Assembly: GCF_001870435.1 (NCBI RefSeq)
Contig: NZ_MDDR01000030.1
Location: 1-64,000, forward strand
From: Pseudomonas costantinii
GTDB lineage: Bacteria; Pseudomonadota; Gammaproteobacteria; Pseudomonadales; Pseudomonadaceae
Reading direction: 5' to 3'
Length of the DNA stretch: 64,000 nucleotides
Both the position numbers and the translations under genes were made by a program. Positions 1 to 9,423 of this stretch are shown here, in pieces. Below the pieces are notes generated by a model. That model searched no databases, had not been told where the DNA came from, and saw nothing but the letters and a program-made list of their open reading frames with translations. Each line of letters begins with the position of its first letter. The first letter of the stretch is position 1.

Positions 1-139
1 CCACATTTTTAATCTCCATACATCAGGGATGACTGCAATCTGCCCTGCTTCTGATCTGGCTTTTGCTCCACACCACTCAGGTCGGCTTTCAGGCCGCCGT
101 GCTCTGCTTTTGATTTTGATCTCAGGCGCCCCATTAACC

Positions 140-412
140 ACGCTGGCCGCACGCAGGCTTGAATCCGTGGGTAACCCGGCAGGACGCCGGGTTAGCCGCG
201 CTGGGCCAAGGATGGCCCATCGCGGCGGCCCACGGATTCAAGCCTGCGTGCGGGCACACCGAGCCACAGCGAGGTGCCGAGTGGTGGGGCAAGAGCGTTT
301 TGCTTACTTTTGCGCTGTTCAAAAGTGAGCCGCTGTAAGAGCGGAACCATAAGCAGCCGTTACCACAGCAACGGATATGTACTCAATCTACCTAAGGAAA
401 ATAGCTCACCCG
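140..412. repeat. Composite cruciform repeat of fluorescent pseudomonads
   Basis: The gene-free first 488 bases hold a nested palindrome. Perfect 25-bp arms lie at 147-171 and 229-253. Between them sit two more hairpins: 172-180 with 186-194 (9-bp perfect arms), and 195-208 with 213-226. To the right, 254-368 is a non-palindromic tail, followed at 369-385 by CAACGGATATGTACTCA. That end sequence recurs at 32263 and 57391. Short open frames across this stretch lack ribosome sites and follow the palindromes, so I call no gene. I recognise the unit as a dispersed repeat of the P. fluorescens group. Confidence 0.8.
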
Positions 413-488
413 AAGCTCCCTCCCCACGGTTTAGCGCAATTCCAAGCCCATGCTGCGATGAGGCCCTCAAGTGCCCCCCCCCAAAACC

Positions 489-1436
489 TCAGCCAGCCCC
501 CGGCACATTCGGCCAAAGATCCGCCACCAAAAACAACCGCTCGGCTTCTTCCCAGTCCTCGCCATTCTGAACCAGCCGCACCAGCAACTGCGCCGGTGCC
601 ATTGGCTCCAGGTCTGCCAGCCAACCGTGCATCTGCTCTTCACTCCACACGTCACTCGCCAGGTAATGCGCGGGCGCCAACCAGGCATGCCGTGGCAGAG
701 GTTGCCATCGGCCTGGCGGGCTTGCGCTGACAAAGTCCCGCCAGTCCCGCTGATGCAGCCAGCGCCCGCGCAAGTGCTGTGGATGGGCGCCGTGGGGGGA
801 TTCAGCCTGTCCGGGCCAGGGATAGAGCAAATACCCGCCCAGCCACAAATGCGCGTCGAACTGCTGGATATCCAGCGCCGCCAACGCCTCGCGGCTCTCC
901 GGTCGCGCGGATATCGGCAGTTGGTGCTGGGCCAGATGCGCCAGCTTGCGGTCGAGCCGATCATGGCAGCCAGGCCCCAGCCACTGCGCGTTATCTTGCC
1001 CGTTGCCAGCCTGCGGTCCGAGATAGAGCTTGATTGCCAGTTCCAGGTGATGCACGCCGTCGCGGTCGCGCAGCAGCATGTCCAGCTCGCCCAGTGTATT
1101 TCCGGCGCGGCGGATCGGCAGGTTGGCCGCCAGCAACTCCACGCCCGGCGCATGCTGTACGGCGAACTGCCACAGGCGCTCGTAGTACAAGCCCAGGCGC
1201 CGGGTGCGCGACAAGCTCAGCCAATGCTGCAAGGGACGGCTGTCTTGATCGAGCGTGCGTAACCAATGTTCGAGAAGATGGGGCGCTTGCACCCAGTCGC
1301 TGCCTGCCAGTGGGTGGCGTTGCGGCCACGGCGTTTGTATGAGCATCGGCGGGGCGAGCATCACCCACGCCAAATCGCGCACCTCAGGGTGGCGCAGTTG
1401 GCGGGGCAGGGCGTGCAAGTCGGGGAATACAGTCAT
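489..1436 (-). CDS. DUF1853 family protein
   Basis: A 315-residue soluble protein that I recognise as the DUF1853 family, of unknown biochemical role and common in pseudomonads upstream of nadK. Sequence features are an N-terminal [15 protein letters not shown] segment, a central [10 protein letters not shown] stretch and many Trp residues near the C-terminus. The [10 protein letters not shown] motif resembles the acidic catalytic strand of PD-(D/E)XK nuclease-like folds, which is my inference only. The frame stays open further upstream to 1922, but that part runs antisense into nadK. I place the start at the ATG giving [11 protein letters not shown], the first plausible one outside nadK; another ATG lies 18 codons upstream. 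It is divergent from nadK. Confidence 0.75.
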   Translation of the reverse strand: MTVFPDLHALPRQLRHPEVRDLAWVMLAPPMLIQTPWPQRHPLAGSDWVQAPHLLEHWLRTLDQDSRPLQHWLSLSRTRRLGLYYERLWQFAVQHAPGVELLAANLPIRRAGNTLGELDMLLRDRDGVHHLELAIKLYLGPQAGNGQDNAQWLGPGCHDRLDRKLAHLAQHQLPISARPESREALAALDIQQFDAHLWLGGYLLYPWPGQAESPHGAHPQHLRGRWLHQRDWRDFVSASPPGRWQPLPRHAWLAPAHYLASDVWSEEQMHGWLADLEPMAPAQLLVRLVQNGEDWEEAERLFLVADLWPNVPGAG

Positions 1437-1581
1437 GGTCCGAGCATAGTCTTTTAACTGGCTGTGCAGGTGGCTGAGAACTATTGTCATCAAGGCCTGG
1501 CAGCGACAAAGGGTTTTGCCTGACGCGGCCTTTCGCCCATAATCGTTCTTTTTTGCCACACCCCAATCCCGCAGGAGCCCC

Positions 1582-2472
1582 ATGGAGCAATTTCGCAATA
1601 TCGGCATTATCGGTCGCCTGGGCAGTACCCAGGTGCTGGACACCGTCCGCCGGCTGAAAAAATTCCTGCTGGAACGCCACCTGCATGTGATCCTCGAAGA
1701 CACCATCGCCGAAATCCTGCCGGGCCATGGCCTGCAAACCTCGTCACGCAAGATGCTCGGCGAAGTGTGTGACATGGTGATTGTGGTCGGCGGCGATGGC
1801 AGCCTGCTCGGCGCGGCCCGTGCCTTGGCACGGCATAACGTGCCGGTGCTGGGGATCAACCGTGGCAGCCTGGGGTTTCTCACGGATATCCGCCCCGACG
1901 AGCTGGAAGTCGAAGTGGCCAAGGTGCTCGACGGCCATTACCTGGTGGAAAACCGCTTCCTGTTGCAGGCCGAAGTGCGCCGCCACGGCGAAGCCATCGG
2001 CCAGGGCGACGCGCTTAACGATGTGGTGCTGCACCCCGGAAAATCCACGCGAATGATCGAATTCGAGCTGTATATCGACGGCCAGTTCGTGTGCAGCCAA
2101 AAGGCCGACGGCCTGATCGTCGCCACGCCGACCGGTTCTACTGCCTATGCGCTGTCGGCGGGTGGCCCGATCATGCATCCCAAGCTTGATGCCATTGTGA
2201 TCGTGCCGATGTACCCCCATATGTTGTCCAGCAGACCGATTGTGGTCGACGGCAACAGTGAGCTGAAAATCGTGGTGTCCAAAGACATGCAGATCTACCC
2301 GCAAGTCTCCTGTGACGGGCAGAACCATTTCACCTGCGCCCCTGGTGACACCATCACCGTGAGCAAGAAGGCGCAGAAGCTGCGGCTGATTCATCCGCTG
2401 GACCACAACTACTACGAAGTGTGCCGCACCAAGCTGGGCTGGGGCAGCCGCTTGGGGGGTGGAGGCGACTGA
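1582..2472 (+). CDS. nadK: NAD kinase
   Basis: ATP-dependent NAD kinase, 296 residues, which phosphorylates NAD to NADP in the cytoplasm. The diagnostic GGDGS motif is at residues 70-74. It is followed by the family's LNDVVLHPG segment and a [13 protein letters not shown] segment. The length is normal for proteobacterial NadK. The start follows a GCAGGAGCCCC ribosome site. The stop overlaps the next gene by one base (TGATG at 2470-2474), so the two are probably translationally coupled. It heads a co-directional run of six genes ending with pepN. Confidence 0.97.
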   Translation: MEQFRNIGIIGRLGSTQVLDTVRRLKKFLLERHLHVILEDTIAEILPGHGLQTSSRKMLGEVCDMVIVVGGDGSLLGAARALARHNVPVLGINRGSLGFLTDIRPDELEVEVAKVLDGHYLVENRFLLQAEVRRHGEAIGQGDALNDVVLHPGKSTRMIEFELYIDGQFVCSQKADGLIVATPTGSTAYALSAGGPIMHPKLDAIVIVPMYPHMLSSRPIVVDGNSELKIVVSKDMQIYPQVSCDGQNHFTCAPGDTITVSKKAQKLRLIHPLDHNYYEVCRTKLGWGSRLGGGGD

Positions 2473-3443
2473 TGCTCGATCCCGCGCGTAGCTACGACCT
2501 GATTGGTGACGTGCACGGTTGCGCTCATACCCTTGAGCACTTGCTCGACCGGTTGGGCTACCAAAAGCAGGGTGGCACCTGGCGTCATCCGACGCGCATG
2601 GCGGTGTTCCTCGGCGATATCATCGACCGTGGGCCGCGTATTCGCGAAGCACTGCATATCGTCCACGATATGGCCGAGGCCGGTCAGGCGCTGTGCATCA
2701 TGGGCAACCATGAATTCAACGCCTTGGGCTGGTCCACACCGGCGCCGCCGGGCAGTGGCAAACAGTTTGTGCGCGAGCACAACCCACGCCATGCGCGGTT
2801 GATCCACGAAACCCTGACCCAATTCGAACATCACCCGGCCGACTGGCACGACTTCCTCGGCTGGTTCTACGACATGCCGCTGTTTGTCGACGCCGGGCGT
2901 TTCCGCGTGGTGCATGCGTGCTGGGACGATGGTTTTATCCAGCCGTTGCGCGCCACCTTCGCGGATGGCTGCATTGACCAGCACTTCCTGCAGGCCGCCG
3001 CCGTACCGGGCAGTTTTGCCTGCAACGCGTTCGATCGTCTGCTGCGCGGCACCGATATGCGCCTGCCGGATGGCCTGACGCTGACCGGTGGTGATGGGTT
3101 GACGCGTTCGTTCTTTCGCACCAAGTTCTGGGAAGACGACCCGAAAACCTACGGCGACATTGTGTTCCAGCCTGATGCCTTGCCGGAGCCGGTGGCGCGC
3201 ACGCCACTGTCGTCGACTGAAAAAAATTCCCTGCTGCGCTATGGCGTCGACGAACCGTTGTTGTTCGTCGGCCATTACTGGCGCAGCGGTAAACCGGCGC
3301 CGATTCGCGACAACCTGGCCTGCCTGGACTACAGCGCGGTGCTGTACGGCAAGTTGGTGGCCTATCGGCTAGACCAGGAAACCCAATTGGATCCGCGTAA
3401 ATTCGTATGGGTCGACGTTGAGCGACCTGAGGTGATTGCATGA
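2472..3443 (+). CDS. Metallophosphoesterase, calcineurin-like
   Basis: A 323-residue calcineurin-fold phosphoesterase. Metal-binding motifs are visible: GDVHG near the N-terminus (DLIGDVHGCAHTL), GDIIDRGP, GNHEFNA, and a later FVGHYWRSG carrying the conserved His. This is the dinuclear-metal signature of PrpE/ApaH-like Ser/Thr phosphatases and diadenosine-polyphosphate hydrolases. The substrate cannot be told from the sequence. The start is the ATG sharing one base with the nadK stop, and the end overlaps the rhomboid gene as ATGA (3440-3443). Coupling with nadK suggests a nucleotide-related role, by inference only. Confidence 0.9.
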   Translation: MLDPARSYDLIGDVHGCAHTLEHLLDRLGYQKQGGTWRHPTRMAVFLGDIIDRGPRIREALHIVHDMAEAGQALCIMGNHEFNALGWSTPAPPGSGKQFVREHNPRHARLIHETLTQFEHHPADWHDFLGWFYDMPLFVDAGRFRVVHACWDDGFIQPLRATFADGCIDQHFLQAAAVPGSFACNAFDRLLRGTDMRLPDGLTLTGGDGLTRSFFRTKFWEDDPKTYGDIVFQPDALPEPVARTPLSSTEKNSLLRYGVDEPLLFVGHYWRSGKPAPIRDNLACLDYSAVLYGKLVAYRLDQETQLDPRKFVWVDVERPEVIA

Positions 3444-4309
3444 GTACCGTGGCTGTATTGCGCTTGCCGCTGAGCGTTGACCTGGCGGGTTTCGTCAAGC
3501 TGCTGCAGCGCATGCAAGTGCCTCATCGCGTCAGCGAAGAGGCGGGTGAGCAGGTGTTGTGGGTGCCCGAGAACATCAGCGACGACGTGCGCGTGCTGTA
3601 CCAGCGTTTTCCCGCTGGCGACCCGGACCAGCAACTGGATATTCCTGAACAGGTGCCAGTGACTCGCCCAAGCTTTGTTCAGCAAGTACGTATGAGCCCG
3701 GTCACGGCACTGGTGCTGCTGGCGAGCATCATTGTCGGCGCTGTGACCTTGCTCGGTGAAAACCTGCAAGCCATGAGCTGGCTGACCTTCCTGCCGTTTC
3801 ACGTGATGGGTGAGTACATCCAGTTCACGCCGTTTGCCGAGACCATGGCCTCGGGGCAGTGGTGGCGACTGGTCACGCCGATGCTGATTCACTTCGGCAT
3901 CCTGCACCTGGCCATGAATGGCATGTGGTACTGGGAACTGGGGCGGCGCATTGAAGTGCGTCAGGGCAGCATTAACCTGCTGGGCCTGACCCTGTTGTTC
4001 AGCCTGGTCTCCAACTACGCGCAATACGCTTACGGTGGCCCCGGCCTGTTCGGTGGGCTGTCCGGCGTGTTGTATGGCCTGCTCGGGCATTGCTGGATTT
4101 TCCAATTATTGTCGCCAAACCCTGCGTATCGCCTGCCCCGTGGAGTGCTGGCGATGATGCTGATATGGCTGGTGCTCTGCATGTCGGGGCTGGTCTCGAT
4201 GATCGGCTTCGGCGAAATCGCCAACGCGGCCCATGTGGGCGGGTTGGTCATCGGTTGCTTGACCGGTTTGCTGGGCGGTTTGTACAGCCGCCGCAAATCG
4301 TCTATTTGA
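3440..4309 (+). CDS. glpG: GlpG-type rhomboid intramembrane serine protease
   Basis: A 289-residue rhomboid protease that cleaves transmembrane substrates in the inner membrane. The catalytic dyad is visible: Ser208 in GGLSGVLYG and His265 in ANAAHVGGL. The WWRLVTPMLIHFGILHLAMN loop with its His/Asn pair lies before the catalytic serine, as in E. coli GlpG. About 80 cytosolic N-terminal residues precede six membrane segments. The start overlaps the phosphoesterase stop (ATGA). In enterobacteria glpG belongs to the glpEGR locus; here it sits in the nadK-pepN run instead. Confidence 0.93.
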   Translation: MSTVAVLRLPLSVDLAGFVKLLQRMQVPHRVSEEAGEQVLWVPENISDDVRVLYQRFPAGDPDQQLDIPEQVPVTRPSFVQQVRMSPVTALVLLASIIVGAVTLLGENLQAMSWLTFLPFHVMGEYIQFTPFAETMASGQWWRLVTPMLIHFGILHLAMNGMWYWELGRRIEVRQGSINLLGLTLLFSLVSNYAQYAYGGPGLFGGLSGVLYGLLGHCWIFQLLSPNPAYRLPRGVLAMMLIWLVLCMSGLVSMIGFGEIANAAHVGGLVIGCLTGLLGGLYSRRKSSI

Positions 4310-4323
4310 TAAGGAAGAGCCTA

Positions 4324-4584
4324 ATGTCCTCTTTTGCTGAAATGATCGAAAACATCACCCCGGATATCTACGAGAGCCTCAAGCTCGCCGTGGAAATCGG
4401 CAAATGGTCCGATGGTCGCAAGCTCACCGCCGAGCAGCGTGAGCTGTCCCTGCAAGCGGTGATCGCCTGGGAAATCCAGAACCTGCCGGAAGACCAGCGC
4501 ACCGGCTACATGGGCCCGCAGGAATGCGCGTCCAAGTCGGCACCGGTGCCGAACATCCTGTTCAAGTCGGATGCGATCCATTGA
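4324..4584 (+). CDS. YeaC-like DUF1315 protein
   Basis: A small soluble protein of 86 residues matching what I know of the YeaC/DUF1315 family, function unknown. It opens with SSFAEMIENITPDIYESLKL and contains a DGRKLTAEQRELSLQAVIAWE helix, then GYMGPQECAS. The ribosome site is a clear AAGGAAGAG eleven bases before the ATG. The stop (4582-4584) overlaps the probable TTG start of the next gene, which supports an operon with the DUF2797 gene. Confidence 0.85.
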   Translation: MSSFAEMIENITPDIYESLKLAVEIGKWSDGRKLTAEQRELSLQAVIAWEIQNLPEDQRTGYMGPQECASKSAPVPNILFKSDAIH

Positions 4585-5411
4585 TTGAAATTGGTCGCGG
4601 TGCAGTCAGCAAAATGTCGGCGCAACTCGGTGAGCCGACCGTTCAATACGCGTTTCGCCTGGGCGATACCGAGGTGCCGGTCAATCCGTTGATCGGTACT
4701 CACGTGCGCCTGGAATACCTTGGCGCCATCCATTGCAGCCATTGCGGCCGCAAGACCAAGACCAGTTTCAGTCAGGGCTATTGCTACCCATGCATGACCA
4801 AACTGGCCCAGTGTGACCTGTGCATCATGAGCCCCGAGCGTTGCCATTACGACGCTGGCACTTGCCGTGATCCGGGCTGGGGCGAGAAGTTCTGCATGAC
4901 CGACCATGTGGTGTACCTGGCCAATTCGTCGGGCATCAAGGTCGGCATCACCCGCGCCACCCAGTTGCCGACCCGTTGGCTGGACCAGGGCGCCAGCCAG
5001 GCGCTGCCGATCATGCGTGTGGCGACCCGTCAGCAATCCGGTTTCGTCGAGGACCTGTTCCGCAGCCAGGTGGCCGACAAGACCAACTGGCGCGCGCTGC
5101 TCAAGGGCGATGCCCAGTCCGTTGACCTCAAGCAGGTGCGCGATGAGCTGTTTGCGTCCTGCGCCGAAGGCCTGCTGAGTTTGCAGGAGCGCTTTGGCCT
5201 ACAGGCCATCCAGCCGGTGACCGACATCGAACCGATCGAAATCCGCTACCCGGTGGAGCAATATCCGGCCAAGATCGTCAGCTTCAACCTGGACAAGAAC
5301 CCGATTGCCGAAGGCACGCTGCTGGGGATCAAGGGCCAATACCTGATCTTCGACACCGGCGTTATCAACATTCGTAAGTACACGGCCTACCAGCTCGCCG
5401 TGCATCAGTAA
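4581..5411 (+). CDS. DUF2797 family zinc-ribbon protein
   Basis: A 276-residue protein of the DUF2797 family, function unknown. The N-terminal half has closely spaced Cys pairs (CSHC, CYPC, CDLC, then single Cys after CHYDAGTC), so one or more zinc sites are likely. The middle has YLANSSGIKVGITRATQLPTRW, which resembles a GIY-YIG-like segment. I choose the TTG at 4581, which overlaps the YeaC-like stop, because it gives the family's usual MIEIGRGAVSK opening. The alternative is ATG at 4614 (MSAQLGEP). pepN follows after 12 bases. Confidence 0.8.
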   Translation: MIEIGRGAVSKMSAQLGEPTVQYAFRLGDTEVPVNPLIGTHVRLEYLGAIHCSHCGRKTKTSFSQGYCYPCMTKLAQCDLCIMSPERCHYDAGTCRDPGWGEKFCMTDHVVYLANSSGIKVGITRATQLPTRWLDQGASQALPIMRVATRQQSGFVEDLFRSQVADKTNWRALLKGDAQSVDLKQVRDELFASCAEGLLSLQERFGLQAIQPVTDIEPIEIRYPVEQYPAKIVSFNLDKNPIAEGTLLGIKGQYLIFDTGVINIRKYTAYQLAVHQ

Positions 5412-5423
5412 AAGGACGAAGAC

Positions 5424-8081
5424 ATGCGCACCGAACAGCCGAAGATGATTTACCTGAAGGACTATCAGGCGCCGGACTACCTGATCGATGAGACGCACCT
5501 GACCTTCGAGTTGTTCGAGGACCACAGCCTGGTCCACGCGCAGTTGGTGATGCGCCGCAACCCTGAGCGCGGCGCGGGTTTGCCGCCGCTGGTGTTGGAT
5601 GGCCAGCAGCTTGAGTTGTTGAGCGTGAACCTTGCTGATCAGGAGCTGACGGCAGCTGACTACCAGTTGACCGATAGCCACCTGACGGTACATCCGAAGC
5701 ATTCGATTTTTACCCTCGACACCACGGTCAAAATCCACCCGGAAACCAACACCGCCCTGGAAGGCCTGTACAAATCCAGCGGCATGTTCTGCACCCAGTG
5801 CGAGGCCGAAGGTTTCCGCAAGATCACCTATTACCTCGACCGCCCGGACGTGATGAGCACCTTCACCACCACGGTGATCGCGGAGCAACACAGCTACCCG
5901 GTGTTGCTGTCCAACGGCAACCCGATTGCCAGCGGCCCTGGTGAAGACGGCCGTCATTGGGCGACCTGGGAAGACCCGTTCAAGAAACCGGCGTATCTGT
6001 TCGCGTTGGTGGCCGGTGACTTGTGGTGCGTTGAAGACACGTTCACCACCATGACTCAGCGTGAAGTGGCGCTGCGCATCTACGTCGAGCCGGAAAATAT
6101 CGACAAGTGCCAGCACGCCATGACCAGCCTGAAGAAATCCATGCGCTGGGACGAAGAAACCTACGGTCGCGAGTACGATCTCGACATCTTTATGATCGTG
6201 GCGGTGAACGATTTCAACATGGGCGCCATGGAAAACAAGGGCCTGAATATCTTCAACTCCAGCGCCGTGCTGGCCCGTGCCGAAACCGCCACTGACGCCG
6301 CGCACCAGCGGGTCGAGGCGATCGTTGCCCACGAATACTTCCACAATTGGTCGGGTAACCGCGTGACCTGCCGCGACTGGTTCCAGCTGTCGCTGAAAGA
6401 AGGCTTCACTGTGTTCCGTGATTCGGGCTTTTCTGCCGATATGAACTCGGCCACGGTCAAGCGCATCCAGGATGTGGCGTACCTGCGTACTCACCAGTTC
6501 GCCGAAGACGCAGGTCCGATGGCTCACGCCGTGCGTCCAGACAGCTTTATCGAAATTTCCAACTTCTACACCCTGACCGTGTACGAAAAGGGTTCGGAAG
6601 TAGTCGGCATGATCCACACCTTGCTCGGCGCCGAAGGCTTCCGCAAAGGCAGCGACCTGTACTTTGAACGCCATGATGGCCAGGCCGTGACCTGCGACGA
6701 TTTCATCAAGGCGATGGAAGACGCCAATGGCGCCGATCTGACTCAGTTCAAACGCTGGTACAGCCAGGCCGGTACGCCGCGTCTGGCGGTGAGCGAGTCC
6801 TACGACGCGGTAGCCAAAACCTACAGCCTGACCTTCCGTCAAAGCTGCCCGGAAACCCCGGACAAGGTGCAGAAACTGCCGTTCGTGATTCCGGTGGCAT
6901 TGGGCTTGCTGGACGGGAAGGGCGCCGGTATTGCCTTGCGCCTGACCGGTGAAGCCGCGGCCGGTGGTACGTCCCGCGTGATTTCGGTGACCGAGGCTGA
7001 GCAGACCTTCACCTTCGTTGATATCGCTGAGCAGCCGCTGCCTTCGCTGCTGCGTGGTTTCTCGGCGCCGGTGAAGCTGAGCTTCCCTTACAACCGTGAC
7101 CAACTGATGTTCCTGATGCAGCACGACAGCGATGGTTTCAATCGTTGGGATGCCGGCCAACAGTTGGCGGTGCAGGTATTGCAGGAGTTGATTGCTCAGC
7201 ATCAGGCGGGCCAGCCTCTGAAGCTGGATCAGCGCTTGATTACTGCGTTGCGCAGTGTGTTGAACGACGAAAGCCTGGACCAGGCGATGGTCGCCGAAAT
7301 GCTGTCGCTGCCGGGTGAGGCCTACCTCACGGAAATCAGCGAAGTGGCTGACGTCGATGCCATCCACGCTGCCCGCGAGTTTGCGCGCAAGCAACTGGCT
7401 GACAACTTGAACGAAGCGCTGTGGCTGCGCTACCAGGCCAATCGCGAGCTGTCGAAGAAAACTCCGTACGTCGCCGCGGCTGAGCACTTTGCCCGTCGCG
7501 CATTGCAGAACATTGCACTGTCGTATTTGATGCTCAGCGGTAAGCCTGAAGTGCTGGCAGCGACCCTGGAGCAATTCGACACCAGCGACAACATGACCGA
7601 ACGCCTGACTGCATTGGCGGTGCTGGTGAATTCGCCATTCGAGGCGCAGAAGGCCCAAGCGTTGGCGGTGTTTGCCGAGAACTTCAAGGACAACCCGCTG
7701 GTGATGGACCAGTGGTTCAGCGTGCAGGCCGGCAGCACATTGCCAGGCGGGCTGGCGCGGGTTAAAGCGTTGATGGAGCACCCGGCGTTCACTATCAAGA
7801 ACCCGAATAAGGTGCGCGCGCTGGTGGGTGCATTTGCCGGACAGAACCTGATCAACTTCCACGCGGCGGATGGTTCGGGCTATCGCTTCCTGGCAGACCT
7901 GGTGATCCAGTTGAATGGTTTCAACCCGCAGATTGCGTCGCGCCAGTTGGCGCCGCTGACCCGCTGGCGTAAATACGACAGTGCGCGCCAGGCGCTGATG
8001 AAGGCGGAACTGGAGCGCATTCGTGCATCCGGCGAGCTGTCCAGTGATGTGTTCGAGGTGGTCAGCAAGAGCCTTGCGTAA
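5424..8081 (+). CDS. pepN: Aminopeptidase N (M1 family)
   Basis: An 885-residue cytoplasmic zinc aminopeptidase of normal length for bacterial PepN. It removes N-terminal residues from peptides. The exopeptidase motif GAMEN is at residues 267-271. The zinc motif HEYFH starts at His303 and is followed by the distal glutamate in LSLKEGFTVF. A DUF3458-type middle domain and an all-alpha C-terminal domain follow. A ribosome site (AAAGGACGAAGAC) precedes the ATG. It ends the nadK run and is followed by a strong terminator. A 991-codon frame on the opposite strand is a shadow caused by codon bias. Confidence 0.97.
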   Translation: MRTEQPKMIYLKDYQAPDYLIDETHLTFELFEDHSLVHAQLVMRRNPERGAGLPPLVLDGQQLELLSVNLADQELTAADYQLTDSHLTVHPKHSIFTLDTTVKIHPETNTALEGLYKSSGMFCTQCEAEGFRKITYYLDRPDVMSTFTTTVIAEQHSYPVLLSNGNPIASGPGEDGRHWATWEDPFKKPAYLFALVAGDLWCVEDTFTTMTQREVALRIYVEPENIDKCQHAMTSLKKSMRWDEETYGREYDLDIFMIVAVNDFNMGAMENKGLNIFNSSAVLARAETATDAAHQRVEAIVAHEYFHNWSGNRVTCRDWFQLSLKEGFTVFRDSGFSADMNSATVKRIQDVAYLRTHQFAEDAGPMAHAVRPDSFIEISNFYTLTVYEKGSEVVGMIHTLLGAEGFRKGSDLYFERHDGQAVTCDDFIKAMEDANGADLTQFKRWYSQAGTPRLAVSESYDAVAKTYSLTFRQSCPETPDKVQKLPFVIPVALGLLDGKGAGIALRLTGEAAAGGTSRVISVTEAEQTFTFVDIAEQPLPSLLRGFSAPVKLSFPYNRDQLMFLMQHDSDGFNRWDAGQQLAVQVLQELIAQHQAGQPLKLDQRLITALRSVLNDESLDQAMVAEMLSLPGEAYLTEISEVADVDAIHAAREFARKQLADNLNEALWLRYQANRELSKKTPYVAAAEHFARRALQNIALSYLMLSGKPEVLAATLEQFDTSDNMTERLTALAVLVNSPFEAQKAQALAVFAENFKDNPLVMDQWFSVQAGSTLPGGLARVKALMEHPAFTIKNPNKVRALVGAFAGQNLINFHAADGSGYRFLADLVIQLNGFNPQIASRQLAPLTRWRKYDSARQALMKAELERIRASGELSSDVFEVVSKSLA

Positions 8082-8093
8082 GTTACATCGATG

Positions 8094-8136
8094 AAAAAAC
8101 GGCGCCCTGTTGAGAAACAGAGCGCCGTTTTTTTTC
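8094..8136 (+). terminator. Rho-independent terminator after pepN
   Basis: A stem built on AACGGCGC and GCGCCGTT with an inner TGTT/AACA pairing and a short GAGA loop. It is preceded by A6 and followed by T8, so it could work in both directions. It begins 12 bases after the pepN stop. Confidence 0.9.
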
Positions 8137-8303
8137 GTCTCAGATAACCGGTGGCCGAGGTGTGTCGAAGCCATTGTCGATGGGGAAGCGCTCGGCGATG
8201 ATTGCGTGGTCAGAGCAGGCCCAAGAGGCGGTTTACTGCTGACATTTTCTGGCAGGACGCTCTGCTAAGCTGCGGCACATTTTTCCTTTTCGGTGGGGGC
8301 CAC

Positions 8304-9020
8304 GTGTCGCGTACTACTCGTCTACTGACTTTACTCCAAGCCCTGCGCGGCAAAAAACGCCCGGTGACCGCCGCCGTATTGGCTGCGCAGTTGGAGGTGT
8401 CCGAGCGCACGCTGTACCGTGATATCGCTGAATTGACCGCACTGGGCGCACCGATTTTCGGTGAGGCGGGGGTAGGCTATGTGTTGCGCAGCGGCCTGTT
8501 TCTGCCGCCATTGATGCTGAACGCCGAGGAAACTGAAGCCATCGTGCTGGGTTTGCGTTATGTGGATCAGCGCGGTGATGACGTGCTGAGCCGCGCCGCC
8601 GCCAATGCCTTGGCGAAGATTGCTGACGTGCTTGATCCCACGGCGCAGGAGGCTCTGCGTAATCCGACGTTGTTGCCGGGCCCACCCGGGTTTGGCTACC
8701 CGGAAAACCGCGTGCCGCTTAACGTGTTTCGCGAAGCCATTCGCAACCAGGCCAAGCTGTATATCGATTACGCGGACGCCAGCCAAACCCAGAGCCAGCG
8801 CCTGATCTGGCCCTTGGCCCTGGGCTTTCTCAATGAAGTGCGGGTGATCGTCGCCTGGTGTGAGTTGCGCGACGCCTATCGCACCTTTCGTACCGATCGG
8901 GTGGCGGCTGCCGATGCCCAGGGTGAACGTTACCCGGGGCGGCGCAGTGACCTTTTGCGAGGCTGGCGCAAGCTGATGGAGCAGCATGAATCCGGGCCGT
9001 TTACTCCTGACAAAAACTGA
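8304..9020 (+). CDS. YafY-like HTH/WYL transcriptional regulator
   Basis: A 238-residue regulator. The N-terminus is a winged helix (TRLLTLLQALRGKKRPVTA, then LEVSERTLYRDIAELTALG). It is followed by a WYL-type effector domain with WPLALGFLNEVRVIVAWCELR. WYL proteins sense small ligands or nucleic acids; the target here is unknown. I chose GTG at 8304, which has a GGTGGGGG ribosome site. The longer frame from 8202 adds a non-homologous stretch. The SnoaL-like gene starts 52 bases downstream and may be its target. Confidence 0.85.
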   Translation: MSRTTRLLTLLQALRGKKRPVTAAVLAAQLEVSERTLYRDIAELTALGAPIFGEAGVGYVLRSGLFLPPLMLNAEETEAIVLGLRYVDQRGDDVLSRAAANALAKIADVLDPTAQEALRNPTLLPGPPGFGYPENRVPLNVFREAIRNQAKLYIDYADASQTQSQRLIWPLALGFLNEVRVIVAWCELRDAYRTFRTDRVAAADAQGERYPGRRSDLLRGWRKLMEQHESGPFTPDKN

Positions 9021-9072
9021 CACAGACCTGGCTTAGCATGGCACCACAAATCACCAAACAAGGAGTTGTGCC

Positions 9073-9408
9073 ATGTCCCTTCCTGAGTTGGCCCCGGCCA
9101 TCGTGGCCTATATCGCGGCGACCAATACCCGCGACACCTCTGCCATTGCCCATTGTTTTGCCGACGATGCCAATGTGTTCGATGAAGGCGAGCATCAGAT
9201 CGGCACTGCCGCCATCGCCCGTTGGATGGAAGACGCCGGGCGTCGTTACCAGCCTCGGGTCGAAGTGCTCAACGTGCAGCACCGCACCGGCAAGGTGTTG
9301 GTCAGTAATGTGGTCTCCGGTAATTTCCCCGGTAGCCCATTGGAGTTGCGCTACACCTTTCGCCTGAACGAGCAGGGCAAGATTTCACGACTGGATATCT
9401 CTGTGTAG
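9073..9408 (+). CDS. SnoaL-like / NTF2-fold protein
   Basis: A 111-residue protein with the small cone-shaped NTF2-like fold: N-terminal helices (ELAPAIVAYIAATNTRD), a HCFADDANVFDEG motif, and strands ending in YTFRLNEQGKISRLDISV. Members include polyketide cyclases and many uncharacterised ligand-binding proteins. No clear catalytic pair can be assigned. A strong AAGGAG ribosome site lies ahead of the ATG. It is co-directional with the WYL regulator and with zapE, which starts 15 bases later. Confidence 0.8.
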   Translation: MSLPELAPAIVAYIAATNTRDTSAIAHCFADDANVFDEGEHQIGTAAIARWMEDAGRRYQPRVEVLNVQHRTGKVLVSNVVSGNFPGSPLELRYTFRLNEQGKISRLDISV

Positions 9409-9423
9409 GCCATACTGGCGCGC

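Noticed and set aside
29..730. Short open frames in the repeat at the window start
   Set aside because: They follow palindromes, lack ribosome sites and overlap DUF1853 in antisense.
1437..1922. Extended N-terminus of the DUF1853 frame
   Set aside because: Runs antisense through the start of nadK and has no conserved content; the ATG at 1436 is preferred.
5199..8174. 991-codon open frame antisense to pepN
   Set aside because: It mirrors pepN's codon-position bias, has no ribosome site, and its translation is Gln/His/Val-rich without recognisable motifs. pepN is certain.
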